Shown: positions 27,270 to 36,790, counted from the stretch's first letter. The stretch: 64,000 nt of DNA from Aurantibacter_A sp039941195 (GCF_039941195.1 NZ_JBDVFA010000063.1:1-64000); one strand, 5' to 3'. Numbers and translations are program-made. The notes: a model not told the origin generated them from the sequence alone.

Positions 27270-28508
27270 ATGCAGTTAAGAGTTATTCTACTATTGTGCT
27301 TATTACTTGTAGGTTGCGCTTCGAAAGAAGAAGAACCTGACAAAAATACTGTGATGCCAAAAGTTATTTTAGAAACTAAAAAAGCCAATTATATCGCAGG
27401 TGATTCAATTAGCTTAACCTTTAAAGTAGATACTATTTCCGAAAAATTAAAATTGCAATTAAAAAATGCTTTCGGAAATATAATTTTGGCACCTGAATCT
27501 AATAATGATAATTTAATAAACTTTGTTATACCGATAAATTATACAAGACTAGCGGGCCCATGCCGATGGCAACTTTTGCATGATGAAGCTTTAGTTAAAA
27601 AAGGCAAATTCAATATTGCTACAAATACTCCGGCTGGCACACATTTAGAATCTTATTTTGGACCTAGAAGTATTACGGCAGGTAATAACGATTTTTCTAT
27701 GCTAACCATAGTTCCAACTGATATTTATGACAATCCTTTAAATGATGGAACAGAGGTTACCGTAAAGCATCAATTTCAAGAAAATATTAGTGATTTAAAT
27801 GTTACCACCGAAAGTTTTTTTGCTTGGTATAATGTTAGATCAACAACAAAATCAGGAAGAATTCTAGTAACCTCCGAATGCAATGGAACTACATCAAAAG
27901 AACTGGCGACTATTGTTTTTCCTGCTAATGCTACAGATTTTTCTATAAGTGCCACTAGTGCTCATAATTATGCAGACGGAAATCAAATAATAACATTTGA
28001 ATCTGATATTATTCGAGATGAGTTTGGAAACATAGTCAGTAATGGTACGCTAGTTACTTTCGTTATTAAAAATGAAAATGATGCCTATTTATATACTATT
28101 GGCACAACACTTAATGGCATTGCTATAGCTAAAACCCTACACCCCGACAAGGCTTCAAAATGGGAAATACAGGCTTTTGTTACTGGTGCCGCCGAGAGTG
28201 ATATTACTGAATTTGCTTTTAAAGCGGCTATAAATGACTATCCGGTTCATTTCTCCAAAGGAAATAGAAATATTGACATAGGTCCTTTTGAAAGTTTTAT
28301 GAAGCAACTAATACCCGATGGTTTGCTCGTTCAACTTGACATTTATGACGTAGATGGTAATTTCATTCAGACTGAAAAAACAACTACTAAAAATGGTACT
28401 TGTAACATTTTCTTAGGTGAACATTACCTGCCTGATGGTAATTACATTTTAAAAATACAAGCTGCGGGAATCAAAAAAGAGTTTAGAAAAGATATACATG
28501 GCAATTAA
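27270..28508 (+). CDS. Lipoprotein with bacterial Ig-like domains
   Basis: A 412-residue lipoprotein (MQLRVILLLCLLLVGCAS, lipobox VGC). It seems to be a chain of beta-sandwich domains: a first domain around residues 30-115, then two Ig/invasin-like domains (GPRSITAGNNDFSMLTIVPT with YDNPLNDGTEVTVKH; HNYADGNQIITFESDIIRDE with GNIVSNGTLVTFVI), and a C-terminal beta domain. Repeated D-x-x-G-N-x-V/L-x-D/N-G-T strings are typical of invasin-type Ig folds. It starts 1 bp after the GT-C-like gene and overlaps the GH5-like gene by 11 bp, so the three must be made together. Likely role: scaffold or polymer-binding protein in the periplasm or outer membrane. Confidence 0.82.
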   Translation: MQLRVILLLCLLLVGCASKEEEPDKNTVMPKVILETKKANYIAGDSISLTFKVDTISEKLKLQLKNAFGNIILAPESNNDNLINFVIPINYTRLAGPCRWQLLHDEALVKKGKFNIATNTPAGTHLESYFGPRSITAGNNDFSMLTIVPTDIYDNPLNDGTEVTVKHQFQENISDLNVTTESFFAWYNVRSTTKSGRILVTSECNGTTSKELATIVFPANATDFSISATSAHNYADGNQIITFESDIIRDEFGNIVSNGTLVTFVIKNENDAYLYTIGTTLNGIAIAKTLHPDKASKWEIQAFVTGAAESDITEFAFKAAINDYPVHFSKGNRNIDIGPFESFMKQLIPDGLLVQLDIYDVDGNFIQTEKTTTKNGTCNIFLGEHYLPDGNYILKIQAAGIKKEFRKDIHGN

Positions 28509-30033
28509 GTTAAATAAGGTTTTCTACAGATCGGCATTAATAGTCACCTTTTTGGCTATTAACTCTCTTGTCATTTATGGTATCGGTGCTGCTTGGACTT
28601 TTATGAATACCGGAGCAGATAAAACTTCTTTGCTACACTTAGAAGTCCCAATGGAGGATGTCTACAAACCAAGTATGAATTGGATTAGTACCGATAACCC
28701 AGGAAGGCCAATGGAAGAACAAGCTTTAGGTGAAATTACCAATGACTATATGAATGCATGGCATGTGCGCAACATTGCTTACAAGAAAAATGACAGATAT
28801 GGTATTGAAGATTTTTACACTGATAGTGCGCGGGTTCGACTGTATGATAATATAGCTATCAATGAAAAAAACAATAACTGGTTTAAACGGACCACTTTAA
28901 GCCATAATTCTACCCTAGATTTTTATACCGCTGATGGAACAATGGTTGTCTTTAAAGACTATAATGTTGAAGAATATCAAGAAACTTATGAAGGTGACAA
29001 ATTTCTATTTAAAGAAAAAGATACTACTAGTTATCAAGTAATGATGTTATTAGAAGATGGTTTTTGGCGTATTAGACACTTAAAGGAAATACCAAACCTT
29101 AAAGACACTTTGAATGTTATCCAACGAAAAATAGATGATAAAATAGCTAAAATTAAAAAATCAAAAGGTATTAATTATTATCCTAAAGACTCACCGTGGG
29201 ATACCTTTGGAAAAAAATTTACTGATAGTATAATCAATCAAGATTTTAATATCATTAAAGACATGGGGTTAAATACTATCCGCGTATTTATACAATACGA
29301 AGATTTTGGCAAAAATCGTGTGGATTATAAAAAATTAGCTTTATTAAAAACGCTTTTAGATACTGCTGAGAAGAACAACCTAGATGTACTTATCACTTTA
29401 TTTGACTTCTACGGTGATTATGATGTATCTAACTGGACACTGACACACCGACATGCTGAAACCATTGTAAAAGCAATGAAAGATCATCCTGCGCTTTTAG
29501 GCTGGGACATAAAAAATGAACCTGACCTAGATTTTGATTCTAGAGGAAGGTTGCGTGTATTAAGTTGGCTAGAGCAAATGATTGTTAATATTAAAGAATG
29601 GGATAAGAATCACCCAGTAACTATTGGTTGGTCATCACCTGAAGCAGGCATTGAACTATCGGATAAAGTAGATTTTGTTTCGTATCATTATTATCGCGAA
29701 CCTGACACTTTTTTAGATGCACACAATAAACTAAAGTCAATTGTCACAGACAAACCATTAGTACTGCAAGAATATGGTTATTCCTCGTATAATGGATTTT
29801 GGAATATGTATCAAAGTAGTACAGAAAAACAATTTGAATATTATCAAGTAATGCAAAAACAGTTAGGGGATGCGTCGATTCCATTTCTTTTTTGGACGCT
29901 CTACGATTTTGAAAAAGTACCAACATCTGTCGCGGGCAGTTTACCTTGGAGAACAAAGAAGCAACATCATTTCGGATGTATTGATTTAGAGGGTAACAGA
30001 AAAGAAGTATTTGATATTCTGAAGCAGCCATAA
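28498..30033 (+). CDS. Membrane-anchored GH5-like glycoside hydrolase with NTF2-like domain
   Basis: A 511-residue protein. An N-terminal helix (ALIVTFLAINSLVIYGIGAA) anchors it with the rest periplasmic. Residues ~75-200 form an NTF2-like domain (LGEITNDYMNAWHVRNIAYK... GFWRIRHLKEIP). Residues ~218-505 form a GH5-type (clan A) TIM barrel: GINYYPKDSPW, NTIRVFIQYEDFG, the acid/base motif IKNEPD (Glu about 341) and the nucleophile motif LQEYGYSS (Glu about 425). Both catalytic glutamates are present. Clan-A hydrolases encoded in exopolysaccharide operons often trim or clear polymer during export. It overlaps the lipoprotein gene by 11 bp. Confidence 0.88.
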   Translation: MAIKLNKVFYRSALIVTFLAINSLVIYGIGAAWTFMNTGADKTSLLHLEVPMEDVYKPSMNWISTDNPGRPMEEQALGEITNDYMNAWHVRNIAYKKNDRYGIEDFYTDSARVRLYDNIAINEKNNNWFKRTTLSHNSTLDFYTADGTMVVFKDYNVEEYQETYEGDKFLFKEKDTTSYQVMMLLEDGFWRIRHLKEIPNLKDTLNVIQRKIDDKIAKIKKSKGINYYPKDSPWDTFGKKFTDSIINQDFNIIKDMGLNTIRVFIQYEDFGKNRVDYKKLALLKTLLDTAEKNNLDVLITLFDFYGDYDVSNWTLTHRHAETIVKAMKDHPALLGWDIKNEPDLDFDSRGRLRVLSWLEQMIVNIKEWDKNHPVTIGWSSPEAGIELSDKVDFVSYHYYREPDTFLDAHNKLKSIVTDKPLVLQEYGYSSYNGFWNMYQSSTEKQFEYYQVMQKQLGDASIPFLFWTLYDFEKVPTSVAGSLPWRTKKQHHFGCIDLEGNRKEVFDILKQP

Positions 30034-30062
30034 AAAAAGGGAATAATATTACTGTTATCCCC
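30032..30062 (-). terminator. Terminator of the GT4/flippase operon
   Basis: On the minus strand an 8-bp stem (30055-30062 with 30039-30046, including one G-T pair) is followed by seven T (plus-strand A 30032-30038). It ends the minus-strand run whose last gene stops at 30085 and also touches the stop codon of the converging GH5-like gene. Confidence 0.75.
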
Positions 30063-30084
30063 TCCATTAACACTAACCTTTTCT

Positions 30085-31323
30085 TTAAGCGTGCTGCTCT
30101 TCTAACTCGCTAATCTTTTTTGGTAAATCAAGCTCAAATCCTTCACTTTTAAAAAGCTTTATGGCTTTAAAATACTCAACATACATTCTTGTAATTTCTG
30201 TCATTGGCAACGAACATGCTGCCTTATAATTAGTTTTTCCTAATGCTATTCTATATGCGTCATTAGCCACTATTTTTTCAATAGCATCTGCTAATGATTC
30301 GGTACTTGTAGGATCAAAGAATTCACCCGTATAGCCTTCTTCCCGAACTAATACACCAAGGTCACCTAAATCTGGTAATACAACGGCATTACCATAACTA
30401 CCCGCTTGATGCAACACACCAGAACTACCCGTAGTTGAGGTATAAGGGAAAACGGTAACTGCACTTTCTCCAAATAAACCAGGAACATCTTCTTCAGCTA
30501 CATAACCGGTAAATCTAATTTGTGGCACATGATTGTATTTTTCCTTCATAGCATCTAAATAACCTGGGGTATTTGGACTATCAGTACCAGCTATTACAAT
30601 TTCAATATCTTCAGAAGTTCTTGCTCTTATTATTTCAACCGCTTCTATTAATATCTCTACTTTTTTATAAGTACCGAACTTACCAAAAGCCATAACTTGC
30701 TTAGGTCCTGATGGTAATTCATAACTAGGTTCTGGAGGCGTTTCAAAAGAACCATGCGGAATTAGTGCAATATTTCTAGCTTTATATTTCGCCTCTAAAA
30801 TAGTAACATACTTGCTTATTGTTACGGCTAAAATATCAGAAGCTAAAACAAACCTAGTAAGCGTTGTTCCAATAAAATTATATGCTTTTTGTAGTAATTT
30901 GTTTTTAGTAAACCCAGCATTTTCTAAATCTACTTGTTCTAAAATATTATGAAGTAAAGAAATAGTTGGTATTCCTTTAAACTTACAGAACATAGGTAAC
31001 ATTAATCCTAAGGCTGCAGGAACCTTTTTATCACCAAACTTTAAAAATTGTAAATTAAATAAAACCGCATCTGGTTTGGTTCTAGATATAGTTTTGCTAA
31101 CATTAATAAGGTTGGCATAACCATTAAATTTCCAACTTTGTTCTACAGTAATTTTACATCCCTCTCCTTCAAAATCCAAATCTTTAGGTTCATCGGTATA
31201 GTCAGTAATTAATACTAATTCAGTTACATCCTCTTGTAATCTAAAATGCTTAACTAAATAATAAGCATATTCTGTTAAGGTAACTTTACTCGGTGGATAG
31301 GCCGTAACGATTGCTAATTTCAT
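30085..31323 (-). CDS. GT4-family glycosyltransferase
   Basis: A 412-residue GT-B retaining transferase. The start is the ATG at 31323 (MKLAIVTAYPPSKVTLTEYA); a longer frame to 31407 would run into the flippase gene. The N-terminal Rossmann domain contains the acceptor-side motif VTAYPPSK and the C-terminal domain the donor-binding motif: VMAFGKFGTYKKVEILIEAV, FTGYVAEEDVPGLFGES and the E-x7-E-like region (SSGVLHQAGSYGNAVV). It adds a sugar from a nucleotide donor to a growing glycan, on the cytosolic face. The neighbouring flippase gene is 19 bp upstream, an arrangement that also occurs for PelF/PelG, though sequence identity with Pel was not tested. Confidence 0.92.
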   Translation of the reverse strand: MKLAIVTAYPPSKVTLTEYAYYLVKHFRLQEDVTELVLITDYTDEPKDLDFEGEGCKITVEQSWKFNGYANLINVSKTISRTKPDAVLFNLQFLKFGDKKVPAALGLMLPMFCKFKGIPTISLLHNILEQVDLENAGFTKNKLLQKAYNFIGTTLTRFVLASDILAVTISKYVTILEAKYKARNIALIPHGSFETPPEPSYELPSGPKQVMAFGKFGTYKKVEILIEAVEIIRARTSEDIEIVIAGTDSPNTPGYLDAMKEKYNHVPQIRFTGYVAEEDVPGLFGESAVTVFPYTSTTGSSGVLHQAGSYGNAVVLPDLGDLGVLVREEGYTGEFFDPTSTESLADAIEKIVANDAYRIALGKTNYKAACSLPMTEITRMYVEYFKAIKLFKSEGFELDLPKKISELEEQHA

Positions 31324-31342
31324 TGGGGTAATGTTTATATGG

Positions 31343-32602
31343 TTAAATAGATTTTTTTTGAAAATTGAACTTTGCATTCTTAAAAACAAAGAATAAAAGT
31401 TGTGCAACTAATAATAGTACCATTGCTAAAATTTGTACTTGAACTACTATTGCCAAACTACTATGGAAAATTATAATTAGTACAACCTGTGATAATCCCA
31501 GAATACCAGAAAGTATAACAGGTGCATATTGGTTTAATGATAGAAAATAGTATGCGAAAATATTGGAGATTGCAAACAATGATGTTGCGAGCGCATATTG
31601 CCATAGTAGAGGTGCTACTGAAATATATGCGTCACCAAACATTAATGTTATAATTGTTTCTGGAAACAAATAGCATGTAATAACTATTAATGATGATAAA
31701 CCACCAATAAAGAAAACGTATCTAAAAAGTACAGGAGCTGTGGGTTCACCGTCTTTTTGTTTTTGCATTACTGTGGGCATAAGTAGCATTACAAACATCC
31801 ATGCCACAAAATATACTACACGACCAATTAATGCTAACGATGAATAAAGTCCGGCATCAACAGAATTAAAAAAATGCTTAACTAAGAGTACATCACTATT
31901 ATTGATTATAATTTGCGTTAGTTCATACCCTACGGTTAGTCCAATAAAAATCCAGACTTGTTTGAGCTCATCACCAACTAATTGATTTTTTGAAAACAGG
32001 TCTATCGATTTTAAATCTGATGGTATTAAGCCAAATACAAAAGATATTCCAATACCTAATGCAATCAAAATTCCTGGTTCAACTGGCAAAAACCATAAAA
32101 AAACAAAAGTCAAAAGTAGCCGACTCCACATTTCTGTTTGATAAGTACCTGCTAATTTGGTGAATTCTTGTTTCCCTTGAAATCTCCCCCTATTTACACT
32201 CATAACAAAATATAAGGGTATACCAATACCGAAAATTACGAACATCCAATGATTTTGAGTATGGAAAAGACTTTGAAGTGATTTAGAAAAAAGGAGAATT
32301 ATAATACCGGTAAAAAGACCAAAAATTACAGCATACTTGTAAATTGTATTTTTAAAAGCTGACCAACTATCACCAGAAAAAAGAACAGCAAATTTTGTTG
32401 TAGCCAATTGAAAAGTCATTCCTACAAAAGATAGCACTAACAAAAGCGTAACAAGCAAAGCAGCATCAGCAAAAGCCTCTGGACCCAATAAACGACCTAA
32501 TAAAAGATTATATAGGTAATTGCCCCCATTAACAATGAGAGCACTACCCATAAATAACTTTTCGGGAGAAACCTTTTTTAATACAAGTTTAAACGCGGTC
32601 AT
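31343..32602 (-). CDS. MOP-superfamily polysaccharide flippase (Wzx/PelG-like)
   Basis: A 419-residue integral membrane protein with about 12 helices, typical of oligosaccharide flippases. Recognisable parts are the N-terminal GGNYLYNLLLGRLLGPEAFA and the central DVLLVKHFFNSVDAGLYSS, both diagnostic of the MOP superfamily. It should move lipid-linked or nascent glycan across the inner membrane. It overlaps the STAS gene by 14 bp and precedes the GT4 gene by 19 bp, so the three form one transcription unit. Confidence 0.93.
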   Translation of the reverse strand: MTAFKLVLKKVSPEKLFMGSALIVNGGNYLYNLLLGRLLGPEAFADAALLVTLLLVLSFVGMTFQLATTKFAVLFSGDSWSAFKNTIYKYAVIFGLFTGIIILLFSKSLQSLFHTQNHWMFVIFGIGIPLYFVMSVNRGRFQGKQEFTKLAGTYQTEMWSRLLLTFVFLWFLPVEPGILIALGIGISFVFGLIPSDLKSIDLFSKNQLVGDELKQVWIFIGLTVGYELTQIIINNSDVLLVKHFFNSVDAGLYSSLALIGRVVYFVAWMFVMLLMPTVMQKQKDGEPTAPVLFRYVFFIGGLSSLIVITCYLFPETIITLMFGDAYISVAPLLWQYALATSLFAISNIFAYYFLSLNQYAPVILSGILGLSQVVLIIIFHSSLAIVVQVQILAMVLLLVAQLLFFVFKNAKFNFQKKSI

Positions 32603-32891
32603 TACATAATATATATGAGGTTTTCGTTTGCTTCATAACTCCGGCAATGTGTTGATTTTGCTTTCCAATTATTTGAATACCCTTTCTATTTTGAATGTAT
32701 TCTAAATACAATTGTTCCATGGTTATTGCGCAACTTTCTTCTAGAACTGTTACATTCTCAAGATTTAATATGACGTTATCAAATTCATTTAAAAAATTAT
32801 CAAGATGATCTTTTAAGATTAATGTATTCTCGGAAGTAAGCTCCCCTAATACTTCTAACATTTGGTTATTCATTTTTACTTGTAACGCCAT
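32589..32891 (-). CDS. STAS-domain protein
   Basis: A 100-residue protein consisting of one STAS domain, the fold of anti-sigma factor antagonists. Strand-helix order fits: LEVLGELTSENTLILKDHLD, then DNVILNLENVTVLEESCAIT, where the Ser in ESC corresponds to the region phosphorylated in SpoIIAA. No partner kinase/anti-sigma (HATPase RsbW-like) gene is adjacent. It overlaps the flippase gene by 14 bp, so it belongs to the exopolysaccharide locus and may be a switch there. Identification is by pattern only. Confidence 0.72.
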   Translation of the reverse strand: MALQVKMNNQMLEVLGELTSENTLILKDHLDNFLNEFDNVILNLENVTVLEESCAITMEQLYLEYIQNRKGIQIIGKQNQHIAGVMKQTKTSYILCNDRV

Positions 32892-33008
32892 ATTTATTAA
32901 GTTTAGATTAAGAGGTTAGTTAGGTATTCGTTGCAATTATAGCAGTACATCCTAAAGACCTTTATTCTTCCAGGATTACTGTGAGCCCTATATTTTGCTT
33001 ATAAATTA

Positions 33009-34148
33009 TTATCTGTATGAAATGGCAATTTTAGCCAACTGTCCAACAATTTTTACGGAATCTTTCATAGATAGTTTAGAACCATCGGCATGAATCCAAC
33101 GTTTTAAAGGTTGTTCACATATTAACTGTTGCACTTTTGCCTTACCATAATGTTTACGCATTCGCATAAATATCTCCACATCGAAAATCCATTTGGTAAT
33201 AAAAGGTTTTGTGAAAAGCATTGGAATTATATCGCGCTCCATAATTTTCGCGCCACATTGCGTATCATTAAAAGGCATTTTTAGGATAGATCGTATGATT
33301 AAGTTAATGGTCATACTTATAATCTTACGGGCCGACTCCTTTGTAATATCAGCACCCATTCTACTCATTCTAGAACCACTTACAATCTTGTAATTAGATT
33401 CATCCAAAGTTTTAACTAAATCATCAAAATCTCTAAAATCTGTAGATAAATCTGCATCTAAGAAACCTAGGTAGTCATATTGTTCATCTTTAAAAAGATG
33501 TAGCATTCCTTGTCTAACTGCTTCCGCTTTACCACCATTTTTTTCACAGTTGTAAACGCTTATATTATTTTCGTTTCCTTGTCTAAGTTCTTCTAAAACT
33601 TTTAAAGTATTATCGGTAGAGCCATCATTTACGAAGCACAGGTGATAACCTAAATTTCTGTTTGCAAAATCCTTAAAATCATCACCAGACAAACGTTCTT
33701 CTTCATTATAACAAGGAATAACAACGCCTACAACGTTTTTTTGCAACATTTGAGTATCGCTAGAGCTTTCAATACTATTATCAGTCTCTGGAACACCAAT
33801 AAGTCTTTTAATTCTTGCCGCCATTTCATCAAGGCTAACAGGCTTTTTCATATAATCATCGATGCCTAAATCAAACCCATCCATAATTATTTTCTCATCA
33901 GTATTACCCGACATTACAAGAATTGGAGTCTTTTTATCTTCATTGGTGCGAATATGTTTTACGACGTCTAGTCCAGACATATCACCCATATTTATATCTA
34001 CAAGTACCAAATCTGGTTTAAAAGAATCAAAAATTTGAATACCAGCTTCACCAGAACTAGCGGTCTCTACAGTATAACCTAATTCTTTAAGTCTTTTATC
34101 TACAGAAAGTAGAATTAACTCTTGGTCGTCAATAGTTAGAATTTTCAT
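33009..34148 (-). CDS. Receiver domain fused to a GT2 glycosyltransferase (ALG5/DPG-like)
   Basis: A two-domain protein of 379 residues. Residues 1-118 are a complete response-regulator receiver: acidic pair Asp7/Asp8, phospho-acceptor Asp51 in VLVDINMGDMSG, Ser80 and Lys102 (YMKKPV). After a linker, residues ~140-379 are a GT2 transferase: VVIPCYNEEERL, FVNDGSTDNT, the metal-binding LDADLST, then FNDTQCGAKIMERDI and KWIFDVEIFMRM. These last two are marks of dolichyl/polyprenyl-phosphate glucosyltransferases. No C-terminal transmembrane helices, so it is soluble or peripheral. The product would be polyprenyl-phosphate hexose. Direct control of a sugar transferase by phosphorylation is implied but not proved. 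It lies 117 bp upstream of the STAS gene on the same strand. Confidence 0.9.
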   Translation of the reverse strand: MKILTIDDQELILLSVDKRLKELGYTVETASSGEAGIQIFDSFKPDLVLVDINMGDMSGLDVVKHIRTNEDKKTPILVMSGNTDEKIIMDGFDLGIDDYMKKPVSLDEMAARIKRLIGVPETDNSIESSSDTQMLQKNVVGVVIPCYNEEERLSGDDFKDFANRNLGYHLCFVNDGSTDNTLKVLEELRQGNENNISVYNCEKNGGKAEAVRQGMLHLFKDEQYDYLGFLDADLSTDFRDFDDLVKTLDESNYKIVSGSRMSRMGADITKESARKIISMTINLIIRSILKMPFNDTQCGAKIMERDIIPMLFTKPFITKWIFDVEIFMRMRKHYGKAKVQQLICEQPLKRWIHADGSKLSMKDSVKIVGQLAKIAISYR

Positions 34149-34638
34149 AGGTTAAGTTTTTAGTAACTATATTATTGTGAGCATCGCTCTTGTGATTTTT
34201 AGTTGTAATAAATTTGGAAATGAAATACACGAAAAACTCTTGAATAATAAAGTGTAAGTATATTCTTACTTATAACGTAATGGGAAGTAATTATTGTTGT
34301 AATGCAGATATATTCGATGAAATACAGTTATCTACTCATAAATTAAAAAAGTTGTCTGGGCAATTACCTCTTTTTACAGAAAATAATCACCCATTAACAA
34401 CAACTCGGGGGAACCTCTCTTACCAAAAGTAGTAGGCAAGTACTATTTTAAAACACAAATATCTGATAGAAAACTCCATTTTAGTGACGCTTGTCGTTCG
34501 CTTGCAAATAGCTATAGTTGAACAGACCTTTACCTGCGATTAGAGCCATAAATACCAAATACTTAATCCAATGCCACTGGAGACTAATAAATAGTAACAA
34601 TTGACGTTATGTATTTGTAGTAAAAATCTCACTTATTT
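34149..34638. other. 490-bp divergent intergenic region
   Basis: It separates the receiver-GT2 gene (minus) and the TPR/barrel gene (plus) and must hold promoters for both. No reading frame, RNA gene, exact TANNTTTG box or clear inverted repeat was found by eye. Unusually long for this window, so it may hold an untranslated leader or regulator sites. Confidence 0.5.
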
Positions 34639-36705
34639 ATGATTCGTTTTTATTTCTTTCTTATTGCAATGTTCATATTCGTACAATCGAATGCTCAGAA
34701 TGCTATGCAAGAAGGCTTTTCACTCCTTGAAAAAGGTGATTTTGAGCAGGCGGAATCGTTCTTTTTCGATTACCTCAAAACTGATGCTGAAAACAAAACA
34801 GCTAAACTTTGTTATGGCCGTGCCGTAGGTCTTAGTGGGGAACCTGAAAAAGCAACCAAGTTATTTGCAGAATTATTAGAGTCTTACCCAAATGATTTTG
34901 AGGTAGCTATTAACTATAATGAATCTTTTTTATGGGCTAAAAAGTATGCTGAGGCTAAACCGTTATATGCGCAAATGGTAAAAGAAAACCCAGATAAGTT
35001 TGCGGCCGTATTGGGTTACGCTAATACCTTAAGCAATTTAAAAGAATACAAGGCGGCACTACAGGTTGTTGAAGATGCTTTAAAGCTGGATCCTGAAAAT
35101 GACAATGCAAAAGTCTCTCGTAAATTTATGCGTTTAGGGTTTGCTAATGAATATGTGAATAAGCAACAATACGCTAAAGCGGAAACTATATTAAAAGAAA
35201 TTTTTATTGATTTTCCTGAAGACAAAGATGCGCTATTAAATTTAGCTAATTTATACCTTATAGTAAAGAATGTTAAAGGTGCAAAAAACATGTACAAACG
35301 TTACGCTACATCTCCAAAAGATTCGATAACAGCATTAAACGGTATTGCTTTAGCCGAACACATTGGTGAAGATGATAAAATAGCGCTAAAAGTTGCCGAA
35401 ACATCAAAATTAAAGGTCTCAAAATTAAAGGATACCGAACTTACTGAACGCACCTATGACAGGTATATTCAAGCACTAATATGGAATAGTAAATTTATTT
35501 CTGCAAGGCAAAAAGTTGATAGTCTCGAAGCCATTCACCCTAATAGAAATTGGTTACATGCCCTAAGAGCTACCTTAGGACTATACACAGGCGATTCTAA
35601 AATAAGTGTAAAAAGCTACAATAGTATCTTAAAGAATGATAGTGCTTCTTTTGATGGAAATTTAGGGAAGGCAAATGCCTTATTTGCAGCAGACCGAATA
35701 ATGCCAGCCTATAAGTCTGCTTATAATACCCTTAAGTTTTATGACAATCAAAAAGATGCCTTGGGGTTTATTGAGAAACTGAATCTAATGCACACACCTA
35801 CGGTGGAGGAACATGTGGCATATACATTTGACAATGGTAAAAATTCAGCCTTCTTTACTAATACAACTGTCGAAGTACCTTTCTCAACAAAATTTAGAAC
35901 AACCTTGTCATACTTCTATCGTACAACTGAGAATAGTATATCAGGAAATAAAGCAAATTCCCATGTGTTGTTGGCAGGATTACAATATAAAATGATACCG
36001 AAAACTACATTAAAAGCAGTATTAGGTTTGAATAAATCTAGTTTTACGACAGATTCATATACGCAGCCGGTACTCGATGTGAAATTAATGATGCAGCCTT
36101 TTAAATTACAAAACTTATCACTGGGCTATCAAAGAGAGGTTCAAAACTTTAATGCTGACTTAATTGAACGCGAAATTGTACAACACCACTATGGGCTTAC
36201 CTACAATTTAGGTACCAATGTAAATTTTGGTTGGTTCACACAATTAATGCATACGCAGCAAAGTGATGATAACGTGCGTAACTTACTATTTACATCATTG
36301 TATTATACATTATCAAAAAAACCGGCTTTAAAAATGGGTCTTAACTATCAATATATAACTTTTAAAGATCAGGTGCCTACCATCTATTTTAGTCCTGAAA
36401 TATATCAGGCATTTGAAATTTTTGCTGATATAAGAGGTGAAATTAGTGAAAAGACAACCTATATGGCTAGTGCTGCAACGGGTATGCAAAAGGTTGAAGA
36501 AGATCCATATACTGCTATCTTTAGAGCAGAGGTGGCATTAAAACATCAATATTCTAAACGCTTAAGCGGCAGTATTTATGGAAAATATAGTAACATAGCG
36601 TCTGCAACTGCTGCTGGTTTTGAATTTACCGAAATCGGTCTTAAAGTCAAATGGTTATTTCTTAAAAAGCCATTATTTTATGAGAAGATTCAAAAGCTTA
36701 AATAA
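34639..36705 (+). CDS. TPR-containing outer-membrane beta-barrel protein (YaiO/PgaA/PelB-like layout)
   Basis: A 688-residue protein. Signal peptide: MIRFYFFLIAMFIFVQSNAQ. Residues ~22-370 are tetratricopeptide repeats (GFSLLEKGDFEQAESFFFDY, SNLKEYKAALQVVEDALKLD, EYVNKQQYAKAETILKEIFI, GKANALFAADRIMPAYKSAY). Residues ~385-688 alternate polar and aromatic residues (TTVEVPFSTKFRTTLSYFYR, NVNFGWFTQLMHTQQ, SIYGKYSNIASATAAGFEFT), typical of an outer-membrane barrel of the YaiO kind. A TPR periplasmic part with a barrel is the layout of exopolysaccharide export porins (PgaA, PelB, BcsC), so secretion of the polymer made by the neighbouring genes is the likely job. It is on the opposite strand from the transferase genes and has a strong terminator. 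Confidence 0.85.
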   Translation: MIRFYFFLIAMFIFVQSNAQNAMQEGFSLLEKGDFEQAESFFFDYLKTDAENKTAKLCYGRAVGLSGEPEKATKLFAELLESYPNDFEVAINYNESFLWAKKYAEAKPLYAQMVKENPDKFAAVLGYANTLSNLKEYKAALQVVEDALKLDPENDNAKVSRKFMRLGFANEYVNKQQYAKAETILKEIFIDFPEDKDALLNLANLYLIVKNVKGAKNMYKRYATSPKDSITALNGIALAEHIGEDDKIALKVAETSKLKVSKLKDTELTERTYDRYIQALIWNSKFISARQKVDSLEAIHPNRNWLHALRATLGLYTGDSKISVKSYNSILKNDSASFDGNLGKANALFAADRIMPAYKSAYNTLKFYDNQKDALGFIEKLNLMHTPTVEEHVAYTFDNGKNSAFFTNTTVEVPFSTKFRTTLSYFYRTTENSISGNKANSHVLLAGLQYKMIPKTTLKAVLGLNKSSFTTDSYTQPVLDVKLMMQPFKLQNLSLGYQREVQNFNADLIEREIVQHHYGLTYNLGTNVNFGWFTQLMHTQQSDDNVRNLLFTSLYYTLSKKPALKMGLNYQYITFKDQVPTIYFSPEIYQAFEIFADIRGEISEKTTYMASAATGMQKVEEDPYTAIFRAEVALKHQYSKRLSGSIYGKYSNIASATAAGFEFTEIGLKVKWLFLKKPLFYEKIQKLK

Positions 36706-36757
36706 TTAGTTTTTTAATAGTCATATTTAGAATATTAGTAGATTTTCTATTAAAATA

Positions 36758-36790
36758 AAAAACAACCATATTCAACATATGGTCGTTTTT
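36758..36790. terminator. Bidirectional terminator between the export barrel and the signalling operon
   Basis: A 14-bp stem with one A-C mismatch (36758-36771 with 36777-36790), 5-nt loop, A-rich on the left and T-rich on the right. It lies in a 348-bp gap (36706-37053); the remaining ~260 bp hold no gene. Confidence 0.82.

Noticed and set aside
34149..34638. Possible small RNA or mobile remnant in the 490-bp gap
   Set aside because: No inverted-repeat ends, transposase fragment or stable hairpin was found by eye; only reported as an unexplained gap.
30085..36705. Exact pel operon
   Set aside because: GT4, flippase and TPR-barrel parts match pel in type, but no PelD-like c-di-GMP receptor or PelA-like deacetylase was recognised and gene order differs, so only a loose analogy is claimed.
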